A DNA stretch of 64,000 nt from Manihot esculenta (taxonomy: Eukaryota > Streptophyta > Magnoliopsida > Malpighiales > Euphorbiaceae), in the NCBI RefSeq assembly GCF_001659605.2, contig NC_035170.2, forward strand, positions 18,860,948 to 18,924,947, written 5' to 3'. Shown in pieces: positions 35,201 through 45,176 of the stretch (positions are counted from its first letter, which is position 1; every line of letters starts with the position of its first letter). Below the pieces are notes generated by a model that saw only the letters and a program-made list of their open reading frames with translations, was not told the DNA's origin and did not search any database. Both the position numbers and the translations under genes were made by a program.

Positions 35201-36772
35201 TTTTTCACGAAATTCCTGAGATGCCCCCTTTTTATTAACCTCTCAATTTCGCTGATCAGCTGATAGCAATTGTTGGTGTCATGGCCATATGTGCAATGGT
35301 ACTGATAGTATTTGTCAGGGTCTCTCTGGCTTGCTTCAGCTCTCATGGGCTTCGGCCACTGGAGGAATTCCTTGTTCTGGACTGCCATGAGCACTTCGGC
35401 TCTGGAGGCGTTGAGTGGGGTCAGGTTCTCCGGAACCCGCGGGGGGAATGGTTTTTGTTTTGGAACCCGAGGGGGGAAAGGTCTCTGGTCCCTTCGGTCC
35501 CAGGGCTGTCGGTACGACTCAGGTTTTTTGCTTTGTCTTTTATCATGCCTCTCCAGCCTCCTTTCTTCCGGGGCTTTTCCCCTGTCTGCTGACTCTTTAG
35601 CAAATCTACTCGTTACTAAGGCATCATCCTGCCTTATATATTTCTCCGCCCTCTTCATTAGTTCTGCCAGCGAGGTGGGAGGCTTCCTACTCAATGAGCC
35701 AAAGAACTCTGGGGAGGTCGTCCCCTTCTGCATGGCCTCTACCGCTCTATCCTCATCTAGCTCGGGGATCTGCAAAGCCTCCGTATTGAAACGGGTGACA
35801 TACTCCCTTAAAGACTCATTCCTCCTCTGCCTGACTGTCTCCAGGTAGCTCGTCTTTCTGTCCGCTGGTACTCCGACAATGAACTGGCTGATGAAGATAT
35901 TGGCCCAATCTCCAAAACTTCTGATACTTCCAGTCTCTAGACTGTTAAAGCACGACCATGCCGGCCCCGTAAGCGTCGTGGGGAATACCTTACACATCAA
36001 GGCGTCCGATAGAGTCTGCAGCTCCATGAAGGTCTTGTAGTTAAGAACGTGCTCCCTTGGGTTTCCAGTTCCGTCATAGGCTGCCATGGGTGGCATCATA
36101 AACTTCTTGAGGATGGTCTCCTGCTGCACCCATTTTGAGAAAGGTGAAGAGGTGGGCAAGAGAGCTTGGTTGTGATCCTTCGCTCCAAACTCAGCCAGGA
36201 GCTGCTCCTTCATTTTCTGCAGCTTTTGATCCACACCTTCTTCTTCCTGTCTGGGCCGCTTCTCCAAGCGATATTCTTCTTCTCGCTCTTCCTCTTCTTT
36301 CCTCCTAGTTGTCCTGGCAGAGTAACTTTCTGCCTCATCATTTTCTATCAGCTCTCTTACTCTTCTTCCCCGGGTTATAGCCTCCGGCTCTTCCTCTTCG
36401 CCTGGCCTCCTCCCTCTTTCTCCAGTTTCTCTGCTGTTTGTTTGAGGGTGGTTAAAGGTAGGTTGGGGCTCATTAGTTCGGGGTTCTTCTATCATAGGCA
36501 ACACGTTCACTGGGGTGTTGAGGCCCCTTTACTGCATCATCAGCCTTGACCAATGGGCGGTGTTTTGTAACTGGAGGCCCATGGCTTGGAGGTCTTGATT
36601 GGACAAGGTAGCTCCGGGTACATTCCCTGTCAAGCTCGGCGAGGGATTAAAAGGGGTTGGTGGTTGATTGTTGGGAGTTGTGGGGCTGGAGAAAGAGAAC
36701 TGTTGCCCCTTCTAGGCAGAGCTCAGGTCGTTGGGGGGTATTAGGAATGTTGTTTTCATTATGATTAGCCAT
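32295..36772 (-). pseudogene. Tat B: gag-pol of a Tat-lineage gypsy element with many stops
   Basis: Same family as Tat A. Gag ATG at 36772, frameshift in the N-terminal part, then gag domain (about 36100-35640), zinc knuckle YQYHCTYGHDTNNC (first Cys changed to Tyr), protease LIDNGS (about 34890), RT with AGFIREVMYPQWLANPVL, KAMPFGLKNAGATYQRLM and catalytic YVDDMV (about 33760), first RNase H, archaeal-type RNase H (YVDGASG, NSDSQLV). In-frame stops at 36529, 35068, 34801, 34039, 32962, 32887 and 32398. The sequence ends in the linker before integrase (YLEYLERGKLPEDKVEAKKI) at the junction with D2, so integrase and the 3' LTR are lost. RT, deleted in Tat A, is retained here. Confidence 0.92.
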
Positions 36773-36832
36773 TGTGGATCTCAGTGGGTGTTTTTTGAGA
36801 TTAGAACTCCAGCGATGAAAAGATCTCCTTCG

Positions 36833-36850
36833 TTCCCACAGACAGCACCA
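36833..36850 (-). other. Primer-binding site of Tat B
   Basis: TGGTGCTGTCTGTGGGAA on the minus strand, two transitions away from the Tat A site, as expected after CpG deamination. Confidence 0.65.
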
Positions 36851-36852
36851 AT

Positions 36853-37289
36853 TGATGTTCTGAGATCCAGAAAATAGGGTTTTACAAGGGGTTTGTAAGT
36901 TTGGTCTGAAAGGAGGGTGCTCCTCTCCTTTTATTCTTTTTCTTGGTCTGTCAGTGACGTGTAATGGACTCACTGCCATTAGGCCACCTGTCTCTGCCAT
37001 ACGGATACGGTCGTACAAAGATATTAGATATTTGCTCCATGCGTAACGGCCATTTAATTCTCCCTTCTAGCACGAGGGTTAACCGAGCAGTTCGGGGCTG
37101 GGCCAGTGATCCTCACTTTGCTAAGCTTCCAGGCCGAGCTCGGGAAGAGAAGGCTGGGTCCTGAGAAAAGCCTGACCTCAAGGATGAATGGGCTGGGTCT
37201 TCTCACTTGTGGGATTCCGCGGGTCCTAGGCCGGCCTTGTCACTATGGGCTCGGCCTCTTACCAGGGTAGTGAAACCCAGCGGTCATCA
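36853..37289 (-). repeat. 5' LTR of Tat B (437 bp)
   Basis: TGATG...CATCA termini adjoining the primer-binding site; inner end nearly identical to the Tat A LTR. Shorter than that LTR by about 80 bp. Confidence 0.85.
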
Positions 37290-37610
37290 ATAAGGACAGA
37301 AGTAAAACACTGAAAATACTATTTTAAGAGTATTAAAATAGAAGCATACAAATTAGGGCAAAAAGCACAAACCAAATCACTAAAGATATTAATTCCACCT
37401 AAACAAGAATTTAGGGTAAAATTCGATTTGAACAGCAACTAAACAATGAACTCGACTCTAATAGGTATCCTAAACGGAAAGATCACGAAAAATTGAAGAA
37501 AATACACCAAATAACCAAAGTGATATATTTGGCCAATAATGAACAAAATTGAATACAAAGACACAAATGATAGTTAAGAAATTATTACTAAGTTTAACTC
37601 TGATACCAAT
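37290..37610 (-). other. Leader piece of element G
   Basis: Non-coding. It ends at CTCTGATACCAAT (37598-37610), the reverse complement of a tRNA-iMet primer-binding site, next to the LTR of G. It is cut on the left by the Tat B LTR. Confidence 0.55.
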
Positions 37611-38163
37611 TGATGCGGAACCCCAGCCTATAGAGATTGAAACGACACATACCCTAGTAAAAAGAACTTAGTTCAGAAAATAATTCCCCAATCTAAAGCA
37701 CCCTTAATTAACATGCAATTAAAAACATTTATAACTTATTGATTTTAAGAGCAGCAAGAATAAGAATCATACAAGTTAGTATCAAACCTTATTCTTGATA
37801 CAATGTCAAGAACTAAGACCTCTCTTAAGCTCTCAAAGAAGAATCGCGTAAGACAATTGTATTGAATAATTGATAATCTGTGTACAATATGGAAAAAGAG
37901 ATGCTTTATATACCTTAGGACAGCCTAGCCTAATTAAAAAAATAATAATAATAACAAGTAAAAACTTAAATAAAGACCCATGATCTCTGCCACTTCCCAC
38001 TACTATGTATGGATCTATAATCTATGTCACTACCCACTACTATGCATGGATCCATGATCTATGCTACTATCCACTACAGGATAACTACCTACTACTGGTT
38101 AACTATCTACTACTGAATTAGTGATAGGGAATCTATTAATGCAAATACAAAATTTGAATCGTC
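37611..38163 (-). repeat. LTR of element G (about 553 bp, outer boundary approximate)
   Basis: On the minus strand it ends GGTTCCGCATCA next to the primer-binding site, like the LTR ends of families D and E. The start (TGACGATTC) is placed by TG and by the pol tail next to it, so it is less certain. It contains short repeats of CACTACCCACTACTATG at about 38000-38060. Confidence 0.55.
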
Positions 38164-38330
38164 AATAAGGACACATTCGACCTAATTGACTTGGAATGGC
38201 CAGATTGTTTTTCAACTTCAAAATGAACTTGCAAAGTTTCAACATATCCCTTCATGAATTCTTGAAGTGTTTCCTTCAACCTCTTGGATCTCAACCTTGT
38301 AATTGGTCCTTGAGGCAATGCTAGCTCATC
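38164..38330 (-). pseudogene. C-terminal tail of a gypsy pol (element G copy)
   Basis: The minus strand reads QGPITRLRSKRLKETLQEFM, the typical C-terminal tail GPxTRxRxKxL of Ty3/gypsy polyproteins in plants. It lies on the 3' side of the G LTR, in the orientation expected if that LTR is also a 3' LTR. Confidence 0.6.
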
Positions 38331-38362
38331 ATTTTTGGTGTTGTTGGTTGTGCTTACATCAG

Positions 38363-39028
38363 GGGATAGGGGAAACTGCAGTGGCAGTAGAAGGGAAAGT
38401 AAAAATGGCTCTCATCCTAGGAGAATCACCTTTATCCCGAACTTACTATGCAGTATTCCTTGTGATGAAGCTACTCTTGAGCTATAACGCCATCTTGGAT
38501 AGGCTGGTGCTGTATGACTTTGAAGCAGTAACCAGAATCCGGTATCTAACCATGAAGTTTCCAACGGAGGCAGGAGTGGAGGTAGTCCAGGGAAGACCGG
38601 AGGAGGCTAAAGCCGTATACCTGGCCACAATGGAGGAACCAAATGCCTAACCAAAAGAAATAAACCCTAAAGTTATGGAGGTCCGGGATGAAAAGAAAGA
38701 GGTCAAAACTGAACCTGTGGATAAGCTGGAGACCTTTCGATTGTTCGAGGAAGAAAGCAACAAAGTCTTTAGTATCAATTCAAGCCTCGAAAATGACCAA
38801 AAGGAGATTGCAACGGCTCTGATTAGGGAGCACGCCTCAAGTTTTGCCTGGAAGCCCTCAGATATGCCGGGGATTGATCCTGAAGTGATGACCCACAAAC
38901 TGAACATCCTCCCTGGGGCCAAGTTAGTGAAGCAGAAGACGAGTATTTGGGAAGGAGGAATAGCAAGCCACAAGAGAAGAGGTGCAAAAATTAGAGGAGG
39001 CCGGGTTTATTAGGGAAGTAATGTACTC
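38363..39028 (+). pseudogene. Tat C: protease-RT fragment of a Tat element, plus strand
   Basis: Matches Tat A and B: VEGKVKMALILGESPLSRTY, LDRLVLYDFEAVTRIRYLTM, SSFAWKPSDMPGIDPEVMTH, then KLVKQK and, after a frameshift, the AGFIREVMY equivalent. It has a TAG at 38648-38650 and breaks at ATGTACTC, where hAT terminal DNA begins. Upstream protease and gag parts are missing. Confidence 0.85.
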
Positions 39029-39291
39029 ATAGCATGGTTTCAAATCGAAGTCGCGGCCGCATTGACGGTCGCAGTCGCGGGTAACAGAAACAAGCCTATA
39101 ATGGTCATAACGTAACGGTAACGGCCTGTCGCGGTGCAAATTTTTTTAAAAAATTTGTAAAGTCCATGAAATTAAAATATATTGAAAGATATAATGAAAA
39201 TTAAGTTATACAACTTATTAACAAGTACAAATATATTAAATAAACATAAAATACATAAATTTTAAACATTATATGTAGTAACTTACCTCAA
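39029..39291 (-). mobile_element. Terminal region of a hAT transposon
   Basis: Begins near CATGGTTTCAAATCG and has a GC-rich subterminal zone of GTCGCGG / GGTAACGG repeats, which is usual for plant hAT elements, then AT-rich DNA up to the transposase stop codon at 39292. The other end of the transposon is not in the window. The exact terminal base and 8-bp duplication cannot be checked with one end. Confidence 0.6.
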
Positions 39292-41155
39292 TTACCACCA
39301 AAATGAGCGTCTAGCAGGTTCTTGAGTAGATCCACCACCTTCATCTTGTGATTGAGAGCTTTGATCTTGATGATATTGATAGTATTGTGATGGATCAAAG
39401 CTGAAGAATGAACCCATACCAAATTGATCACTAGGATTGGACTGGGTTTGGGCGTGGGAGGATGATTGCTCTGACAAAGATAAATCAGAATACGATGGAG
39501 GAGGCTGATATGGATATGGATTTGAGTATTCCCATTGAAAATTTCCTTTATATCCATAATCACCGGTAGAGGTTGCTTCCATTGAAGATTCACTTGTACC
39601 ATAAGTCCCATATGCATAATGATCTGCATCCATAGAACACTCTCCATGTGCAAAACCTTTTCCCTTATCACTGCTACCACCAGAACCACGGGACCTGTGA
39701 TATGTATGTTGCAAAGCTGGAGCTGGAGCTAGAGATGGAGATAGACTATGCCTCTGATATGAAGAGAGATCATCATGTGATTGTAATAAACTAGCAGCTC
39801 CACGACCTTCTCCTCTTCCACCCTGACCACTACCACCATCATCATCATTGGAACTAGATAGCATAAAAGAATCTTCAAGTTCAGCATCACCACTGCCTCC
39901 AATATTATGTCCATGAGTTGGAGCATTAACTTGTTGTGATTGTGATGGAGCAGTCTCATCCTCCTCTAACCAAGGATTTTCTTCACCATCAAGTACAGGA
40001 TTTTCTCTTTCCTCCAACCAAGAATTTAGTGGATCATCTTCATCGAAAATGTAATCCAAATTAATTGGATTATAACTCTTTTCTAGCTCATGTTAACTCT
40101 TTCTGCTCAAATTTCTCAATTTTAGCCGCATATTATAGTGAACAAAGACGAGTGTATGCAATTTTTGATACCGTAATCTGTTGCTCGTCTTTGTATGTAT
40201 AAGTGAAAAAGTACTCTAATTTCTTTCACAATTAGATACAGAAGTGGTTTGACTCAACACTCTTACTGCAATTCTTTGTAGTTCAGGAGTACTTTCACCA
40301 TAATGTATCCACCATTCAGCTGCATTAAAACATATAATAATTTTAATAATATATGTTATTTTCTCAAATATTTGATTTTATATTTTAGAATACTAAAAAT
40401 ATAACATAATGTGTAAATCTTATATTTTTACCTAAATCAGTGAATTTAATGGCTTTTTGTGCTAAGACGGACCCAAAACTCTCTATTTTATACTTATAAA
40501 GTTGTGTCTACACCAATAAAAAAAGATTATTTGTTTTATTATACTACTAAAATTGTTTATTAAAATTATTCAAGTTAGGTATATATTATATATTTGGTTC
40601 AATGCATGGCCTTGATTTACCAAATCACTCTCTAGCCTTTGAATAACATTTTTAAGGCCGACCATAATTTCACTATCATTTCCAATATCGTGTGGACCAT
40701 ACTAATATTGATGATTCAAAAAATATCCTGCAAATTATAAAAATATTATTAAAATTTATAAGATATAAAAATTATTGAAATATTAAGTATTAAGTTTATG
40801 TGCTTCTTACCAGCCGCATGCAAATCATGATGTAATTGAAAATTCCAATGAGCATCAATAATTTTCCAGTAGTCTATGTAACTTTTGAAATTTTGCTTAA
40901 TGGCCAATTTTGCTCGTTCCATTGTTTCATATATAAATTCCATTGTTGGTATTTCATCACCATCCACTAATCTCAACACTTTAAGCAATGGCTCTTGGAT
41001 TTTCAATAATTTGCTCGGCTTTCTCCCAAAAATTTCTTCCCTCTCTATCCAAGCTAAGAACAATTTTCTTAGCTTCATAAGCCGGTCCACTGGTAGTCTG
41101 GCCATACTTACTTTCTATCCATTGCTCAGATTCAAACATATTTCTTAACCCCGTT
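39292..41155 (-). pseudogene. hAT transposase, 5'-truncated and decayed
   Basis: Exon pieces on the minus strand: 41155-40809 (SEQWIESKYG..., EPLLKVLRLVDGDEIPTMEF, FKSYIDYWKIIDAHWNFQLH, LHAAG|GTAAGA donor), 40734 to about 40610 (GYFLNHQY, GLKNVIQRLESDLVNQGHAL), 40516-40433 (YKIESFGSVLAQKAIKFTDL), and 40322-39292 with the C-terminal dimerisation block (AEWWIHYGESTPELQRIAVR, VSNCERN, VFVHYNMRLKL) and a long acidic/serine-rich tail. Faults: a frameshift near 41010-41030, TAG after NHQY, TAG for Trp after NCERN, TAA before the tail. The N-terminal BED/catalytic part is cut off by element D4. hAT transposases catalyse cut-and-paste transposition. Confidence 0.85.
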
Positions 41156-41226
41156 TGACGTGGAACCCTATGACACAAGCCTCAAACCCACATGCACAAG
41201 TAAATATGGAATTCAAAGATTTGATA
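41156..41226 (-). repeat. D4 3' LTR, outermost piece
   Basis: TGACGTGGAACCCTATGACA onward is the reversed LTR 3' end of family D. It stops at AAGATTTGATA, where element F is inserted; the LTR resumes at 56688. Confidence 0.88.
41222..41226. repeat. Target-site duplication of element F, left copy (TGATA)
   Basis: TGATA here and at 56688-56692. In an uninterrupted D LTR the sequence reads AAGATTTGATAAAC once. Confidence 0.85.
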
Positions 41227-41985
41227 TGTAACATCCTCAAACCTATAGCTAGAGCAGTGTCATCATTAGGTATGAGTTAGACTATTTCATTACTAGAGTA
41301 AGTGGCATTAGGGGAGGTGCTAGCTTAACTCTAAGCTGCTAATAATTGAATTATAGAAAACTCAAATAAAGAAACGGACATATCCAGAAATGAAGTAGCC
41401 AGCGTGATTAGTGAGTCGGGAATGAGTCACTTTTGGGAGGTGCTTAGGGTTTCCCGACGTGCTTGCTTGAGGTGCTTGTTTAATTCCGTCATGCTTGCTT
41501 AAGTAAAAAGGACTTCTAAAGGCTAAATGTATAGTTTAGTAGGTCAATCTATGATTAATGAAAGTTTGAAAACTAAATTGAAACATGGTAAAGAGTTTAG
41601 TAGGTCAAAGTATAAATATGGAAAGTTACAAGATGATGTGTCACTTAACTATGCATAAAAGAATGACAAAGCAAAATAGAAAAATGGGTTGTCATCTTCT
41701 TTCATTCATGTTGCTGTAGGTCATCCATTTTCAAAGAAGAAAATAGGCTTTTCTTTCTCCCACCAAAGCCAAGCCAAACCTCACCAAATCAATTTCTTTC
41801 TTTAACCACAATTCATCCTAAGACCAAGAGCTAAAGGAACAGCCATATATTGAAGGAATTGAAGAAGGAAAGTTTAGGGTTCCATATACACCAAGCTTGA
41901 AAATCAAAGGTAAGCTTAGAAAGGTGTAGGAAATAACATCTACTCATTTCTTCATGCATGAATTTCAATTATAAAGCTTTAATTT
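41227..41985 (+). repeat. 5' LTR of gypsy element F, first part
   Basis: Starts TGTAACATCCTC. Interrupted at 41985 by the TR-GAG tandem and continued at 53252. Contains no gene. Confidence 0.88.
41981..41985. repeat. Target-site duplication of the TR-GAG array, left copy (AATTT)
   Basis: AATTT here and at 53247-53251, flanking the whole three-LTR array. No such duplication flanks the single units. Confidence 0.92.
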
Positions 41986-44301
41986 TGTAATACCCGGCTA
42001 GATCAGGCATCGGAATTCCTACCGTCCGGTGGAGTTCAAGGATGGGAGAGTTGTCTAGAAGGGTAGAGTGAAGGTTTTCTAAAAGAGTTTTTAAGAGTTT
42101 TAGTGTTTTAAGTGTTTGAAAGGTTTTGACTCAAACCGGATTGAGTTTTGAAGAGAAAAGGCTTTGGAGACAAAGGCCAGGTTCGGCCCCCGAATGTTAA
42201 GTTCGGCCGCCGAAAGTGCTATAGATTCGGCTTCCGAAGGTCATGTTCGGCCCCCGAACGTTGCATGGTTTTGCATGCAGGTTTGGCTGCCGAAGGTGAG
42301 TCGGCCAGCCCTCTATTTCAGCGCCTCCAGTCGGTGAAATGGATGGATTTCTGTTCCTTTCACTTCCTGAGGTGAGGCCACGTCCTCCATGAGTCACTTG
42401 TTTTGTTTTTATCACCTTGTTAAGTGTTTTTGGGTTGGTTGTGAAGGGTTTAAAGGAAAAGAGAGGTTTGGTCGTTTGGAGAAGGTGAAGGGAAGGTGGT
42501 GCTTATCCTTAGGTTCAGGTTGATCAGCTTCTGTTTTCAGGAGGTAAGGGCAGCTTTTTCACTTCTTTTAATGATTTATTATAGCTTTTAAAACGAGGGT
42601 ACGGGTAGAGTTGCATGTGTAGGGTTAAGTTTAGGTTTTTGAGTTATGCATGCAAGCTTCTATATGTGTTATGTTGTTGTTTTGTTGGGGTTATAAGTTA
42701 GTTTTGGACCCCTTTGTTCATATACCTGAGTATATGTAAGTGGAGGTATGAAGTTATGCATGTTTAGAGAGAGGTAGAAAGGATGGAGGAGCTAGGTTGC
42801 GGGAGAAGCTGAGTTCTTGAAGAACTCAGGTTCGGCAGCCGAAGGAGCATTCGGCCGCCGAACCCCTTGCATGGTGGCTTAGACTGCCACAGCTTGCCCC
42901 TGAGTGCCTTGAGGTTCGGCTCTGTTTAGGGGTTTCGGCCTCCGAAAGTAGCCCCCGAAAGGGTTCGGCCGCCGAAAGAGGATATTCGGCCGCCGAAGGT
43001 ACTTGAGTTTCGGCTCTGTTCAGGACATTCGGCCGCCGAACCTGCCGCCGAATGTGTTCTGTCCAGCCTTCTTTTGCATGCTTTGTGTGATTGTTTTGAG
43101 AGGTTCAGAAGGGATTATGGGGGATTGTTTACGATTTGATAAGAGTATGTTTGACACCTCATTCGAGTCCATTTGTGTAGGATTGGACCCGACAGTTCAG
43201 GGAGGTCGTCAGGATTAGCAGTTGCAGAGTCAGTCAGGTTTCTGCTTGAGGAGCAGAGGTGAGTAGAACGAAACTTAATGTTTTATCTTAAATAACAGAA
43301 TGTTTGAGCATAGGTCATGCATCATGGATGCCATGATATATCTTAGGGTGATTGCATTAGAATCACGAATATGGTGCATTGCATTTTCATTGTTTATGAG
43401 GATTGGACCAAGGCGACATCAATAGCCCGTCGAGGGAGTTTTGAGGTCATGTCTAATCCAAGATGTGGAATGTTTGAGTTGTGATGCATTTTCATATAAA
43501 ATGCGTATGAATGAACTGTTTTCAGTGTTTCTATTCACTGGGCTTTATAGCTCATCCCTTTCCCTTAATCCCAGTTTTTGCAGGTACAAGGTTAGCTGGG
43601 AAGGTTAGAAGCAGCAGGGTATTGGCTACAGTATTGCTTGTGTAATAGAGTAATGGACATGATGTAAATTAAAGAGATATTTGTTACCGATGTATAGATG
43701 ATCAGTTAAGGTGCTTATGGATTAGTATGTGCTTTGCCTATAGTATATTTCATCCCTTGTATATGCATGTATCCTGTTTTCAGTTTCTTGATGAGAAATG
43801 AGTCAAACCAGGCTTAATACATGTTGTGTTTTGAAAACCCAGTGAATTATAACTGTGAGGGAAGACAGGGTTTAATTCCCTTGACCCAAGACCAGGGCAG
43901 AGGGAAGACCAGGTTTGATTCCTGTGACCCATAGAGAGTCCATTAGAGAAGACCAGGTTTGATTCCTGTGACTCTATGGTAGCCAAGGTTAACTTATGAT
44001 ATGCTGACCCTACAGAGTGGGTTCTATGTTTCCAAGCATAGTGCATGGAGGTTACTTGGTAGTGTATCACTGGTTTAGCCCTGAGGGCTATTTCAGATTG
44101 AGATGTCTGATGTTTTAAAGGTTAAGTCTGGTAAGTTTTCAGAAAATGTTTAAACAGCTAGGAGTCAAGTCGGATCACGTATGGGATGTTTGGAGTTCAG
44201 GTTAGGCTTGCTACGGGTTCTGGCGGCCTTAAGCCGATCTGGATCCTAGCGCCGAGCAGTTTGGGCCATTACAGAGAGGTACTGGTTTCCGGGCTATTAC
44301 A
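41986..44301 (+). repeat. TR-GAG LTR 1 (2316 bp)
   Basis: TGTAATACCCGG to CCGGGCTATTACA. It contains two clusters of TTCGGC(N)GCCGAA palindromes (42182-42300 and 42832-43047) and a short direct repeat GAAGACCAGGTTTGATTCC (43898, 43949). Differs from LTR 2 at three places that I found: G for C at 42046, one T fewer near 42674, and G at the position matching 48440. Confidence 0.95.
42182..43047. repeat. TTCGGC/GCCGAA palindrome clusters in TR-GAG LTR 1
   Basis: Motif variants TTCGGCCGCCGAA, TTCGGCCCCCGAA, TTCGGCTTCCGAA, TTCGGCAGCCGAA occur at least twelve times in two groups separated by about 530 bp. LTR 2 and LTR 3 carry the same clusters at the same offsets (46653-47518 and 51126-51991). 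Confidence 0.9.
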
Positions 44302-44303
44302 GA

Positions 44304-44315
44304 TGGTATCAGAGC
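44304..44315 (+). other. Primer-binding site, TR-GAG unit 1
   Basis: TGGTATCAGAGC, tRNA-iMet type, two bases after the LTR end. Repeated in unit 2 at 48776-48787. Confidence 0.9.
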
Positions 44316-44582
44316 ATAGGGTCCTCAACAGTACGGTGTGTGAGCATGTTTGTTCAAGGATTAGAGATCCCACATCGGAAAGAGGTTGATTCAGTCATAG
44401 AAAGGCAAGCACAATAAGTAAAAATCATGTCCACTAGGTTGTTAAGTTTTGTTTTGCATGCTGCTATGAAATGCCATGATGTATGCTATGCATGTATATG
44501 TTCTAGTTCATGTGTCTTTCATATGAACGATATGTGTGCTCATGTTTGTCTATTTGTGTTTTGTGTTTTCAGAAGAGCTAAG

Positions 44583-45176
44583 ATGAGTGGTGTTAGTCCA
44601 CAGATTGATTCAGATCCGTCTGAAGGGTCTTTTGATGAAAGCAGGGAAGGAATGGATCGAGGGAGAGTATCTGGAGTTAGGAAAGAGATGGAAGGGGATG
44701 TGCAAAGAAGGGATATAGGTGTACAGGTGAATTTGGATGAAAGGTCTTCAGAAACTGCCCAGACCAAGGATTCTAAGATGTCAGGTATAGGAGAAAATGA
44801 TCCCTCCTCTTGGAGTACAGCTACTTGGAAAGGAGTGAAGTGGGGGAGAAAGAAAAAAGTTAGAGGCCTTAAAGGGTCAAAGAAAAAGGAGTTCTGGAAT
44901 AGGATAAACCCTAGTTTATATAGTGATGCTGGTCCGAGTGCTGGTATAGGTGGACCAAAATGTCTGAGGTGTGGAAGGTTGCATAAGGAAGTCTGTCGTG
45001 TAGGGATAACAGGATGTTATAGGTGTGGTCAGGAAGGGCATATGATACGTGAGTGTCTTGTTGCGCCTTGGATAGTTCAGTCCCAGCGGACATTTTCTGG
45101 TAGAGCTGTTCAGCAGGAGGCAGCTATATTGGATACAGAAGTGCCAGGTATGCTTATGTTTTTTTTTTTTTTTTAG
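44583..45176 (+). CDS. TR-GAG gag-like protein, unit 1 (197 aa)
   Basis: The ATG at 44583 follows a 3' splice-site-like TTTTCAG|AAGAGCTAAG, as in element H, so I prefer it to the ATG at 44427, which would lie in the putative leader intron. The protein is hydrophilic, has a basic patch (WGRKKKVRGLKGSKKKEFW) and two zinc knuckles: CLRCGRLHKEVC and a perfect CX2CX4HX4C, CYRCGQEGHMIREC. It has no capsid domain that I recognise, and no protease, RT, RNase H or integrase follows. It probably binds element RNA. The frame ends in a run of 16 T as FFFFF-stop; unit 2 with 17 T continues further. Confidence 0.75.
   Translation: MSGVSPQIDSDPSEGSFDESREGMDRGRVSGVRKEMEGDVQRRDIGVQVNLDERSSETAQTKDSKMSGIGENDPSSWSTATWKGVKWGRKKKVRGLKGSKKKEFWNRINPSLYSDAGPSAGIGGPKCLRCGRLHKEVCRVGITGCYRCGQEGHMIRECLVAPWIVQSQRTFSGRAVQQEAAILDTEVPGMLMFFFFF

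Noticed and set aside
37284..38172. Shared TCAATAAGGACA at 37286 and 38161, as a target duplication around element G
   Set aside because: Both sit next to LTR ends that belong to different families, and one lies in pol coding sequence. Without the missing end of Tat B I treat the match as coincidence.
39292..40059. Separate acidic protein gene (255 codons)
   Set aside because: It is the C-terminal tail of the hAT transposase; the dimerisation block lies directly upstream in the same frame apart from a stop.
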